This document shows positions 1 through 7,096 of a stretch of 64,000 nt of DNA, in pieces. Each line of letters starts with the position of its first letter. Within the stretch, counting starts at the first letter, position 1. The translations under genes and the position numbers were made by a program. This DNA comes from an uncultured Polaribacter sp. (lineage in GTDB: Bacteria; Bacteroidota; Bacteroidia; Flavobacteriales; Flavobacteriaceae), in contig NZ_CANMVP010000018.1 of the NCBI RefSeq assembly GCF_947501385.1, positions 48,257-112,256 on the forward strand, given 5' to 3'. The notes under the pieces were generated by a model. It did not search any database. It was not told the DNA's origin and saw nothing but the letters and a program-made list of their open reading frames with translations.

Positions 1-1226
1 GTATTGTAACGTCTAAATAAACGCAAACCTTTGTTATTGATAACAATTTCAGACAGCTTACTGTTTGGTATTTGATATACAGAAGTATCTGCAGCTCTAA
101 CACTTGTAGATCTAAAACCCACTTTTTCTACAGTACCTACAACTTCACCAGCTTCAATCCAATCTTCTATATGAAAAGGTTTGTCTAGAAAAATCATAAT
201 GGTTCCTATCAAATTCTTTACCGTGTCTTGAGATGCCAAAGCAACCGCCAAACCACCAATGGTTGCACCTGCTAAAATGGTGGTTGTATCTACACCAAAA
301 AGTGAGATTAGTCTTAGAAAACCAATAACAATTACCAAACCAATAAAGAAATTGTGCAAAATAGGCATTAATTGATCGTCTAATCTGTTGTGCGTTCTCT
401 GTGTAAATACACCATACAGTTTCATTGCTACATGTACCAAGCTTAGAAAAACATAGGTCCAAAAAACAATTTCTGCAATATCAATAAACAAGAAAACCCA
501 GGTATTGGCCTCTAAACTAAATTGAAGTGAAGGAAAAAATTTGGCGATAAAACTAAAAGCAATCAATAAACTTATGGGTCTTGCTAATTTTTTTAAATAT
601 TCATCAATCCCTATGTTGGTTGTTTTTGTTAGCCTTAATTGAACTCTGTGTAAAATATAAAAAGTAATTTTTCTAAATAGGTAGAACAGTACAACAGCCA
701 ATAAAACAAATATAAATAAGGTAAATAACTGCCAATATTCTATTTCGAAGATTTTTTTATGTCCAAATTCAGGGACAATATTTTGTATTTTTTGAATATA
801 CCAAGGAAAAACTTCGTCATAAAGACCATCAATTCTCTGTACCGTTTCTTTTGAATAAAACCACTTTTCACCTATCTTCTCAACATAAATTTGTGGCATT
901 CTATCAGGAAATGGCGTAAATCTTTCAAAAGAGGCAAATTTGATGGTATCTTTAAAATTAGGATTTGTAGGCACTTTATCTAAATCTACATACAGTCCTT
1001 TACCATCTAAAATTTTCTTAATTTTTATTGCTTTTTTTATCGCTTCCTTTTCTGACAACCCAAAAATGGTCTTTGCAGATTTTTTGGGTTGGTACGAATC
1101 TGGTTGCAAAAAATATAAGTGTGTAAAAAAAGTTGCATGTGGGTTGCTTAAATTTACAATCGTAGAATCTTTTTGTGCACTTACTGCGAAAGGAATAAAA
1201 AATAAAAGTAAGAATATTTTACGCAT
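1..1226 (-). CDS. MscS-family mechanosensitive ion channel (3' end outside window)
   Basis: Reading the minus strand from ATG at 1226 gives an open frame that runs off position 1, so the C-terminus is missing. The product starts with a signal-like stretch (MRKIFLLLFFIPFAVSAQ), followed by a roughly 130-residue periplasmic region and about four hydrophobic segments. The last helix carries the Gly/Ala-rich pore pattern of MscS channels (AGATIGGLAVALASQDTVK), followed by the beta domain start (LIGTIMIFLDKPFHIEDWI). It probably opens under membrane tension to release solutes during hypo-osmotic shock. It is divergent from the small secreted protein gene at 1315. I am confident about the family but not about the specific subtype. 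The start is supported by the signal peptide and an upstream promoter-like box. Confidence 0.85.
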   Translation of the reverse strand, partial: MRKIFLLLFFIPFAVSAQKDSTIVNLSNPHATFFTHLYFLQPDSYQPKKSAKTIFGLSEKEAIKKAIKIKKILDGKGLYVDLDKVPTNPNFKDTIKFASFERFTPFPDRMPQIYVEKIGEKWFYSKETVQRIDGLYDEVFPWYIQKIQNIVPEFGHKKIFEIEYWQLFTLFIFVLLAVVLFYLFRKITFYILHRVQLRLTKTTNIGIDEYLKKLARPISLLIAFSFIAKFFPSLQFSLEANTWVFLFIDIAEIVFWTYVFLSLVHVAMKLYGVFTQRTHNRLDDQLMPILHNFFIGLVIVIGFLRLISLFGVDTTTILAGATIGGLAVALASQDTVKNLIGTIMIFLDKPFHIEDWIEAGEVVGTVEKVGFRSTSVRAADTSVYQIPNSKLSEIVINNKGLRLFRRYN

Positions 1227-1259
1227 CACTAATTTGTTAAATTGCTGTTAATTGAAATG

Positions 1260-1293
1260 CAAATTTAAACCTTTTCACTTTTTAACAGTCAAA
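1260..1293 (-). promoter_or_regulatory. Putative Bacteroidota promoter for the MscS gene
   Basis: On the minus strand, TTTG (1293-1290) is followed after 22 bases by TAAATTTG (1267-1260). This matches the TTTG/TAnnTTTG layout of flavobacterial housekeeping promoters, although the spacer is slightly long. The box lies 33 bases before the ATG. Confidence 0.45.
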
Positions 1294-1314
1294 GAAGTAT
1301 AAATAATAAAACCA

Positions 1315-1719
1315 ATGAAAAAAATAATATACGTATTTGTATTCCTTTTAGCTGTTTCATTTTCTGCAGAAGCTCAAAGAAAAGGAAAAAAAGTTTCGAT
1401 AGAAAAACAAGTTGAAAGAACTTTAAAAAAGATGTCTGCAGATTTAGAATTATCTACAGCGCAACAAAATGAGATAAGACCTCTTTTAGCAATACAAATT
1501 GCAGATAGAAATGAGATGGTTAAAAATAGAAAAGATTTAAAAGATTCTGGAGAAAAACCTTCTAGAGAGCAGATGCAAAAAATGCGAACAGAGAGACAAC
1601 ATAAAATTGCTGAAATGAATAAAAAAATGAAAAGCATTTTAAGTAAAAGTCAATATGTAGCATTCGAGAAAATGCAAAAAGAGCGCAAAGAAAAAAACAA
1701 AAAAAGAAACAATAACTAG
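1315..1719 (+). CDS. Small secreted Spy/CpxP-like protein, copy 1
   Basis: A 134-residue protein with a clear signal peptide (residues 1-20, ending SAEAQ), then a highly charged, probably all-helical mature part rich in Lys, Glu and Met. The pattern LELSTAQQNEIRPLL followed by ILSKSQYVAFEKM resembles the paired LTxxQ-type motifs of periplasmic Spy/CpxP-like proteins. That family acts as chaperones or stress sensors in the envelope. The tail is strongly basic (KKRNNN). It is paralogous to the next gene (1893-2339): the same signal peptide style, the QQN-I-PL motif and the FEKMQK motif are shared. Exact function unknown; family assignment is from motif pattern only. Confidence 0.75.
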   Translation: MKKIIYVFVFLLAVSFSAEAQRKGKKVSIEKQVERTLKKMSADLELSTAQQNEIRPLLAIQIADRNEMVKNRKDLKDSGEKPSREQMQKMRTERQHKIAEMNKKMKSILSKSQYVAFEKMQKERKEKNKKRNNN

Positions 1720-1753
1720 TTTTTTGGGTTGATTTATTAGTTTATTGGTCATG

Positions 1754-1784
1754 CTCAGGTTCTATATTGAATCTGAGTTTTTTT
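1754..1784 (+). terminator. Rho-independent terminator
   Basis: The arms CTCAGGTTC (1754-1762) and GAATCTGAG (1769-1777) form a stem around a 6-base loop and are followed by seven T residues. It lies 35 bases after the stop of the gene ending at 1719. Confidence 0.8.
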
Positions 1785-1892
1785 AATTCATACCAAACCT
1801 TAAAATATTGTTAATTAGAAATTTAAGATTAAACCTTTGTGCTATTTTAATGTCTTAGTAGTATAAAAAAATAACACTTAAAATTATACAAA

Positions 1893-2339
1893 ATGAAAAA
1901 TTTAGCATCTATTTTAGTATTTGTATTTGCTTTTACAATTACTACACAAGCACAAAAAAACAGAAAACAAGAAAGACCGCAACTTACTGTGGAGCAACAT
2001 ACAGATTTAGCTATTAAAAAAATGACTTTGGCTTTAGATTTGTCTGAGAAGCAACAAAACAAAATCAAACCTCTTATCGCTTCAAAAATGGCAGAAAGAA
2101 AGGCTTTTATGGAGAAAAGAAAAGCCAATAAAAAAGAAGAGAAAAAACCTACTTCTGATGAAATTTATGCTGCAAAAAGTAAAATGTTAGACCAACAAAT
2201 TGCTATGAAAAATAGTATGAGAGAAATCTTAAACAAAGAACAATTTGAGAAGTTTGAAAAAATGCAAAAGAAAAGAAAAATGAAGGGAAAGAAAAAAATG
2301 ATGCATGATAAGAAGGATGAAAGAAGAACGAAAAAATAG
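1893..2339 (+). CDS. Small secreted Spy/CpxP-like protein, copy 2
   Basis: A 148-residue paralogue of the preceding gene: signal peptide (residues 1-20, ending TTQAQ) and a charged helical mature chain with LDLSEKQQNKIKPLI and ILNKEQFEKFEKMQKKRK, ending in an extremely Lys/Met-rich tail. The two proteins align along their whole length, and their upstream DNA is also similar (GTTAATT, TTAAACCTTT and AGTATAAA in the same order). A terminator separates them, so they are a tandem duplication with separate transcription rather than an operon. Likely a periplasmic chaperone or stress protein; no precise function can be stated. Confidence 0.75.
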   Translation: MKNLASILVFVFAFTITTQAQKNRKQERPQLTVEQHTDLAIKKMTLALDLSEKQQNKIKPLIASKMAERKAFMEKRKANKKEEKKPTSDEIYAAKSKMLDQQIAMKNSMREILNKEQFEKFEKMQKKRKMKGKKKMMHDKKDERRTKK

Positions 2340-2359
2340 TTTGGTTAGTTAGTTTTTAA

Positions 2360-2390
2360 AACCTGATTTCTTAATTGAAATCGGGTTTTT
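2360..2390. terminator. Bidirectional terminator
   Basis: AACCTGATTTC and GAAATCGGGTT pair (2360-2370 with 2377-2387), followed by T-rich sequence on the plus strand and preceded by A-rich sequence. It sits between converging genes ending at 2339 and 2390. The same hairpin sequence, almost unchanged, recurs at 5329-5360. Confidence 0.75.
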
Positions 2391-3085
2391 TATTTTAATA
2401 AAAAATCTAAATTGCTTTTAAAAGTTTTTCCAATTGGAATACTGTAAGATGTAATTTTTATTTGATTCCCCTCAATTGTGTTCATTTGTTTTTTTGCAAC
2501 AATAAAAGATTTATGCACTTGAAGAAAATCGTTTTCTGAGAGCTTTAGTGAAAATTCAGAAATCTTTTCTCTTACCGTTATTGTTTCATATTCTGTAACA
2601 ACTTTACAATAGTTTCCGTAAGCTTCAATAAATAAAATATCTGATAGTTTAACCTGAAAATGTTTCTTTGCTGATTTTAAGAAGATAGTGGTTTTTTTAT
2701 TTTCTTTTACTGAATTTAATAGAGTATTCGTTGTCGTTTTAGTTTGAATTTTATTGATTGCTTTTAAAAACCTTTCAAAGCTAAAAGGTTTTAATAAATA
2801 ATCTACTACGTTAAGCTCAAAACCCTCTATAGCATGCTCTTTATAAGCAGTTGTAACAATTACTTTTGGCGGATTTTGAAGTGATTTTAAAAAATCAAAC
2901 CCTTTTAATTTTGGCATATTTATATCTAAAAAAATGACATCTACAGCATTGCTATTTAAATATTCTAATGCTTCAATTGCATCGTAACAATTTCTCATTA
3001 ATTGAAAATTGTTTAGTAAATCACAATATTTTTTTACAATATCGTGAGCAATAGGCTCATCATCTACAATGATATATTTAATCAT
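2390..3085 (-). CDS. LytTR-family response regulator
   Basis: A 231-residue cytoplasmic regulator. Residues 1-120 are a receiver domain with the acidic pair D8-D9, phospho-acceptor D54 (FLDINMP), conserved Thr (VTTAYKEHAIEGF) and Lys (YLLKPF). Residues about 135-231 are a LytTR DNA-binding domain (FIEAYGNYCKV, then EISEF-type and FLQVHKSFIVAKK motifs). Its start overlaps the stop of the kinase gene at 3082 by 4 bases, so the pair is translationally coupled and the kinase is the cognate partner. Targets are not visible. The Lyt/Agr/Alg-type assignment is secure. Confidence 0.9.
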   Translation of the reverse strand: MIKYIIVDDEPIAHDIVKKYCDLLNNFQLMRNCYDAIEALEYLNSNAVDVIFLDINMPKLKGFDFLKSLQNPPKVIVTTAYKEHAIEGFELNVVDYLLKPFSFERFLKAINKIQTKTTTNTLLNSVKENKKTTIFLKSAKKHFQVKLSDILFIEAYGNYCKVVTEYETITVREKISEFSLKLSENDFLQVHKSFIVAKKQMNTIEGNQIKITSYSIPIGKTFKSNLDFLLK

Positions 3086-3900
3086 AATTCTAGCACTAAT
3101 TTTACTTTATAATTCAAATTTTCTTTCTTAAAGGTTAGCATATGTTTTTTAGGGTATGCCAATTCTAAACGTCTTTTTAAGTTTTTTAAACCAATTCCTT
3201 TTTCTTTAGAAACTTCTTCAATGTCAAAATTATTTTCAATTTCAAAATAAATTACATTTCTTTTAGCAGTTAATTTTAAATAAACAAAAGCATTTTCTCT
3301 TAAGTTTTCTACGCCGTGTTTAAAGGCATTTTCTAATAAAATAATAAACAACAAAGGCGTTATTTGGTATTCTTTCTTATCTACATCTACATCGAATTGA
3401 ATATTTATAATTTTATGATATCTCATTTTATGAAGATCAATGTAGTTTTTTAAGTACTCAATTTCTTCTTCTAAAGAAACTCTTTTTTTCTCGCCTTCAT
3501 AAATACTATATCGCATTAAATCAGAAAGTTTTAAAATTAATTCTTTTGCTTTTTCTGAATCTTTATCAACCAAACCATATAAATTATTTAGCATATTAAA
3601 GAAAAAATGAGGATTTACCTGACTTTGTAAATGTAGTAATTCATTTTTTCGTTTAGCATTCGTTAAACGTAAGACAGATTTTAATTGCAGTAGTAGCAAA
3701 CCTATAAAGAATAAAATAAGCAATACATAATATAGAATTATAAAAATGTTTAAATAAGTTGGATAATCTGCTAGAAGAACAATAGAATCTTGACCTGTAG
3801 AAATGAATTCATAAACGATAAAACCTATAGGGATTACTATTGTTAGTGTAATAAGTACTTTTACTAAAAACCAATTATTATTTTTTATTTTTTCCATCAT
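3082..3900 (-). CDS. LytS-type sensor histidine kinase
   Basis: A 272-residue kinase with two N-terminal membrane segments (about residues 11-33 and 49-72), a short outside loop, and the His_kinase domain QSQVNPHFFFNMLNNLYGL with phospho-acceptor H98. A HATPase domain follows with ENAFKHGVENL (N box) and KGIGLKNLKRRLELAYP (G box). It has no separate sensor domain, so the stimulus is probably a membrane or envelope signal. It forms an operon with the LytTR regulator through a 4-base overlap. A TAGTTTTG box lies only 5 bases before this ATG (3912-3905, minus strand), so the mRNA leader would be very short if that is the promoter. Confidence 0.9.
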   Translation of the reverse strand: MMEKIKNNNWFLVKVLITLTIVIPIGFIVYEFISTGQDSIVLLADYPTYLNIFIILYYVLLILFFIGLLLLQLKSVLRLTNAKRKNELLHLQSQVNPHFFFNMLNNLYGLVDKDSEKAKELILKLSDLMRYSIYEGEKKRVSLEEEIEYLKNYIDLHKMRYHKIINIQFDVDVDKKEYQITPLLFIILLENAFKHGVENLRENAFVYLKLTAKRNVIYFEIENNFDIEEVSKEKGIGLKNLKRRLELAYPKKHMLTFKKENLNYKVKLVLEL

Positions 3901-4073
3901 TTTACAAAACTACTTTAAAATCTGAAAGATAAAAGATAATGTGACAAACTACTATTATATAGGTTTAGAAGGTGTTTTTATAGTGATAAATATACCGTTT
4001 TACCCTTTTTGGTTTTGTAACACGCTAATTGCATCCTTTATCACAAAAATTTATTTCCTCTATTCTCTTCAAA

Positions 4074-4081
4074 TACTTTTG
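4074..4081 (+). promoter_or_regulatory. Putative -7 box (TACTTTTG)
   Basis: TACTTTTG matches the TAnnTTTG consensus 27 bases before the metallophosphatase ATG. No good -33 TTTG is seen at the normal spacing, so support is partial. Confidence 0.4.
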
Positions 4082-4107
4082 ATGAAATAAATCTAAAATT
4101 TAAAATT

Positions 4108-5274
4108 ATGAAGAGAAGAATTTTACGGTACTTAAAACACATTTTTGCAACGTTAATTGTATTATTAACCATAGGAATTTCTATTTTACTTTATGAAAAT
4201 GGAAGCATGCATTATGGTGATAATATTGAAAGAATGAACTGGAATAATGAAGGTCCGTATGTTTTTTATAAAAATGATTCTATTTTAAATCTTAACTATA
4301 TTAAAGGCAATAAAATTGATGGTTTTTCTATTGATAGCCAAGAGTTTAATTCTAAGATAAGCGCAAAGAGTTACTTTAACTTAGATAAAACAGAGTTCGA
4401 TTTTACAATAGACAACAATATTAAAATTCCTAAAACGAACTATAATGATGGAGAAAAAATAATAGCAATTTCTGATATTGAGAGTGGTTATAGAACTTTT
4501 AGAGATTTTCTTATACATCATATGGTTATCGATAAAAACCTGCACTGGATTTTTGGCAAAGGTCATTTGGTTTTAGTAGGCGATTTTGTAGATAGAGGTT
4601 TTTCTACCACTCAAGTTTTATGGTTTATTTATAAATTAGAACAAGATGCTAAAAAAGTTGGCGGTAATGTCCACTTTATTTTAGGGAATCATGAAATAAA
4701 AAACTTGCAAGGAAACTATAAATCTGCTTCTGAAAAATATTTTCATGTAGGTTCTATTTTAAAAAAACAGCAATATGAGTTTTATAATAAAAACTCTTTT
4801 ATGGGTAGATGGATGACAAGTAAGAACACTTTAGAAATTATAAACGGTCATCTTTTTGTTCATGGTGGCATTCATCCTGAATTGACAAACTTCAAAACCA
4901 ACATATTAGAAATTAATACAATTGTAAGGGCGAATTATCATTCGGCATCCTATCCTAAAAAAGAAAAAAATTTAGAACAATTTTTAATTTCTACACAAAC
5001 AGGACCTTCTTGGTATAGAGGTTATTTTAAAGATGATTTAACGCAAGAAAAAATTGAAAAAGGCTTAGATTTTTTTAATGTAAAAGCTGTAGTTGTTGGT
5101 CATACAGTTCAAGGGAAAATCAAAAAATTATATAGAGGAAAAGTATTTGGAATTGATGTTATGCATCCTAAAGATTACCATAAGAATTTTCCAAATAAAG
5201 AATCTGAAGGTTTGCTAATTGAAAATGAAAAATATTATAGAATTCTTAGTAACGGAAAACGAAAAGAATTATAA
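4108..5274 (+). CDS. Membrane-anchored calcineurin-like metallophosphatase
   Basis: A 388-residue protein with one N-terminal transmembrane anchor (residues about 10-28) and a phosphoesterase domain from about residue 115. Metal-binding motifs are ISDIESGY (D123), GDFVDRG (158-164), GNHE (193-196), a His in FVHGGIHPE and VVGHTVQG near the C-terminus. The first motif is DxE rather than the usual DxH, so one canonical His ligand is replaced by Glu. The domain should hydrolyse phosphoester bonds with a two-metal centre. It resembles bacterial Ser/Thr-phosphatase-like (Shelphs-type) enzymes, but the substrate is unknown. It stands alone between a divergent kinase gene and its own terminator. Confidence 0.85.
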   Translation: MKRRILRYLKHIFATLIVLLTIGISILLYENGSMHYGDNIERMNWNNEGPYVFYKNDSILNLNYIKGNKIDGFSIDSQEFNSKISAKSYFNLDKTEFDFTIDNNIKIPKTNYNDGEKIIAISDIESGYRTFRDFLIHHMVIDKNLHWIFGKGHLVLVGDFVDRGFSTTQVLWFIYKLEQDAKKVGGNVHFILGNHEIKNLQGNYKSASEKYFHVGSILKKQQYEFYNKNSFMGRWMTSKNTLEIINGHLFVHGGIHPELTNFKTNILEINTIVRANYHSASYPKKEKNLEQFLISTQTGPSWYRGYFKDDLTQEKIEKGLDFFNVKAVVVGHTVQGKIKKLYRGKVFGIDVMHPKDYHKNFPNKESEGLLIENEKYYRILSNGKRKEL

Positions 5275-5328
5275 TATTTATTTGAAAAATTAATTACCTG
5301 TGTTTGGTAATTATACTTGATTTACTTT

Positions 5329-5360
5329 AACCCTATTTCTTTATTGAAATCGGGTTTTTT
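5329..5360 (+). terminator. Rho-independent terminator
   Basis: AACCC-TATTTC pairs with GAAATC-GGGTT (5329-5340 with 5345-5356, one mismatch) and is followed by a T run. A smaller ATTACC/GGTAAT hairpin lies just before it (5293-5312). The main hairpin is almost the same sequence as the one at 2360-2390. Confidence 0.75.
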
Positions 5361-5378
5361 ATTTGAGCTAGATTAATT

Positions 5379-5475
5379 GCGTTAGGGATTGAAGAGACAT
5401 CCTTTTATGAGGAACGAATAAAAGATATAACGTAAAGCCCGACTTTATATTGAAGAATGAAATATAAAGTAACGC
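5379..5475 (+). ncRNA. Candidate structured intergenic RNA element (Flavo-1-like?)
   Basis: An outer helix GCGTTA (5379-5384) with TAACGC (5470-5475) encloses a perfect 10-bp hairpin ACTTTATATT/AATATAAAGT (5442-5451 with 5461-5470). Internal blocks GATTGAAG, ATCCTTTT, AAAAGATATAACG and AAAGCCCGA recall the conserved boxes of a repeated flavobacterial intergenic RNA. The element near 59695-59790 shares GATTGAAG and a central A/T-rich hairpin. The name is from memory of the motif and is not verified; strand is chosen from the order of the boxes. Confidence 0.45.
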
Positions 5476-5491
5476 CCAAATGACTAAAATT

Positions 5492-6007
5492 TTATTCCTT
5501 AAACCAACCTGAATATTTTACATAATTGTTGGCAATTCTATCTATTTCTCCAGAAATTAATTCTTGTGAAACGTCTTTTACTTTTTTTGCAGGAACACCC
5601 GCATAAATACTACCACTTTCTACATGTGTGTTTTTAGTCACCACCGCGCCCGCTGCAATAATTGAGTTGGATGCTATGATACAATCGTCCATAATAATGC
5701 TTCCCATACCCACCAAAACATTGTCTTTAATTGTGCAACCGTGTACAATTGCATTGTGCCCAATGGAAACATTATTACCAATAGTTGTGGGCGATTTTTG
5801 ATAGGTTGCATGAATTACAGCACCGTCTTGAATGTTGACTTTATTGCCCATTTTTATATAATGAACATCGCCACGAATTACGGCATTAAACCAAACGGAA
5901 CACTCTTTTCCGAAAGAAACTTCGCCAACAATGGTGGCATTTTCGGCAACATAACAATCTTCTGGTATTTGTGGGTATTTTCCGTTTACAGATTTTATAA
6001 CTGGCAT
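5492..6007 (-). CDS. Gamma-carbonic-anhydrase-like hexapeptide-repeat protein
   Basis: A 171-residue left-handed beta-helix protein with repeated [IV]-G-x4 hexapeptides through residues 10-140. The metal-binding His pattern of the YrdA/PaaY/gamma-CA group is visible: RGDVHYIKMG, then HATY and IGHNAIVHGC. The typical ending GVPAKKVKDV is followed by a short C-terminal helix. These proteins form trimers and bind zinc or iron; some hydrate CO2 or hydrolyse thioesters, and many have no known substrate. The gene is single, with repeat DNA upstream. Family certain, reaction uncertain. Confidence 0.9.
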   Translation of the reverse strand: MPVIKSVNGKYPQIPEDCYVAENATIVGEVSFGKECSVWFNAVIRGDVHYIKMGNKVNIQDGAVIHATYQKSPTTIGNNVSIGHNAIVHGCTIKDNVLVGMGSIIMDDCIIASNSIIAAGAVVTKNTHVESGSIYAGVPAKKVKDVSQELISGEIDRIANNYVKYSGWFKE

Positions 6008-6050
6008 AGATGATGATTTTTGATATTTTTAAATATATAAGTTTTAAAAA

Positions 6051-6112
6051 ACATCTCTTCCGAAGTTTCGGAAACAAATTTGATAAAAAATCAAATTCAC
6101 TCGATGTGACAT
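6051..6112 (+). repeat. TCGA/GACA palindromic element, copy with ACATC/GATGT stem
   Basis: Begins ACATCTC and ends CTCGATGTGACA, with outer stem ACATC/GATGT. The interior holds two perfect hairpins: TTCCGAA-gt-TTCGGAA (6058-6073) and AATTTGAT/ATCAAATT (6077-6097). The ends are the same as in the copy at 41574-41621, but the interior differs. Confidence 0.65.
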
Positions 6113-6145
6113 TCTGTAAATTTAAACTTTTAAAGAATATGAGTT

Positions 6146-6176
6146 TTCTTCCCTTTGGGAAGAATTAAAGATGGGC
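6146..6176 (-). repeat. TTCCC-AAA-GGGAA family repeat
   Basis: Hairpin TTCTTCCC-TTT-GGGAAGAA (6146-6164) followed by TTAAAGATGGGC. The reverse complement matches elements at 47281-47302 and 47455-47483 (GCCC, TAA, TTCCC, GGGAA in order). It lies right after the stop of the next regulator and could also serve as its terminator. Confidence 0.55.
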
Positions 6177-6180
6177 TTTT

Positions 6181-6912
6181 TTATTTAAAATAAGACAATA
6201 AATTGGCTTTTTGTGAGGCAGAAACCAAAATTTCTTTTCCATTAGAAACCAGTACGCTTCCGCCCTTTCCTTTTTTGTATTTGGTAATTGCATTTACATT
6301 CACCAAATACGATTTATGAATTCTAGCAAATGTATAATCGCTTAGCGCTTGTTCAAAATATTTTAATGTTTTACTAACTAATTTTTTTGAGTTTGCTAAA
6401 TGAATTTCGGTATAATTATCGTCTGCTTTGCAAAAAACAATATCATTGATATCTAATACCTCAAAACCATCTTGTTGCGGAATCGTGATTTTACCTTTCG
6501 CAGAATTCGATTTTGGTTTTAAAACTTGATGCTGTAATTGGTGCTCTTTTTCTTTTATTTCTGAGACTATATTTACCGCTTTTATCAACTCATCTATAGA
6601 AATTGGTTTTAGTAAATAATAACTTGCGTGGTTGTTTAGGGCTTCCATTGCATACTGATCATAAGCGGTTACAAAAACAGTTTCAAAGGTTCTGTTTTCT
6701 ACTTTTTCTAACAAATCAAAAGCATTTCCAAAAGGCATTTCTACATCTAGAAATACCAAATCTAATTCGTGTTTTTGAATTAGGCTATAACCGTCATCAA
6801 TGTTACTTGCTTCACCTAATAAAGTTACATTTGGGCAATATTTATTGATATAATTGCGGAGAATTTCTCTGCTTATTTGTTCGTCTTCTACAATAATTGC
6901 TTTTAGTTTCAT
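6181..6912 (-). CDS. LytTR-family response regulator
   Basis: A 243-residue regulator: receiver domain (residues 1-120) with acidic pocket ED (9-11), phospho-acceptor D56 (FLDVEMP), FVTAYDQYAMEAL and YLLKPIS; a linker rich in Gln/Lys; and a LytTR DNA-binding domain (residues about 140-243) with DDNYTEIHL and FARIHKSYLVNVNAITKY. It lies 184 bases downstream of the TPR kinase gene on the same strand and is almost certainly that kinase's partner. The gap contains CACAGAG-type repeats, which could separate the expression of the two genes. It is distinct in sequence from the LytTR protein at 2390. Confidence 0.9.
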   Translation of the reverse strand: MKLKAIIVEDEQISREILRNYINKYCPNVTLLGEASNIDDGYSLIQKHELDLVFLDVEMPFGNAFDLLEKVENRTFETVFVTAYDQYAMEALNNHASYYLLKPISIDELIKAVNIVSEIKEKEHQLQHQVLKPKSNSAKGKITIPQQDGFEVLDINDIVFCKADDNYTEIHLANSKKLVSKTLKYFEQALSDYTFARIHKSYLVNVNAITKYKKGKGGSVLVSNGKEILVSASQKANLLSYFK

Positions 6913-6927
6913 GGTTTTTGGTTATTT

Positions 6928-7092
6928 CGCAGAGTTACTCAGAGTTTTTTCACAGAGATTCACGAAGGTTGTATTTTTTAAGACACAAATTTCACAGATA
7001 TGTATGTCACTTACCCTTTGTTTGTTTCACAGAGGCTCACAAAGATTTTTCTTAGTGAACCTCTGCGTTTTCTCTGTGAATCTCCGTGAAAT
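6928..7092. repeat. CACAGAG-rich intergenic repeat
   Basis: The spacer contains several near-copies of one phrase on both strands: TTTCGCAGAG, TTTCACAGAGATTCACGAAGG, TTTCACAGATA, TTTCACAGAGGCTCACAAAG, and the inverted forms CCTCTGCGTTTTCTCTGTGAATCTCCGTGAAA. The opposing copies allow a long inverted pairing. No coding potential or known gene is seen. Confidence 0.6.
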
Positions 7093-7096
7093 AATG

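Noticed and set aside
940..1251. Plus-strand 103-residue open frame
   Set aside because: Antisense to the start of the MscS gene, which has a clear signal peptide and channel motifs. The plus-strand product shows no recognisable pattern.
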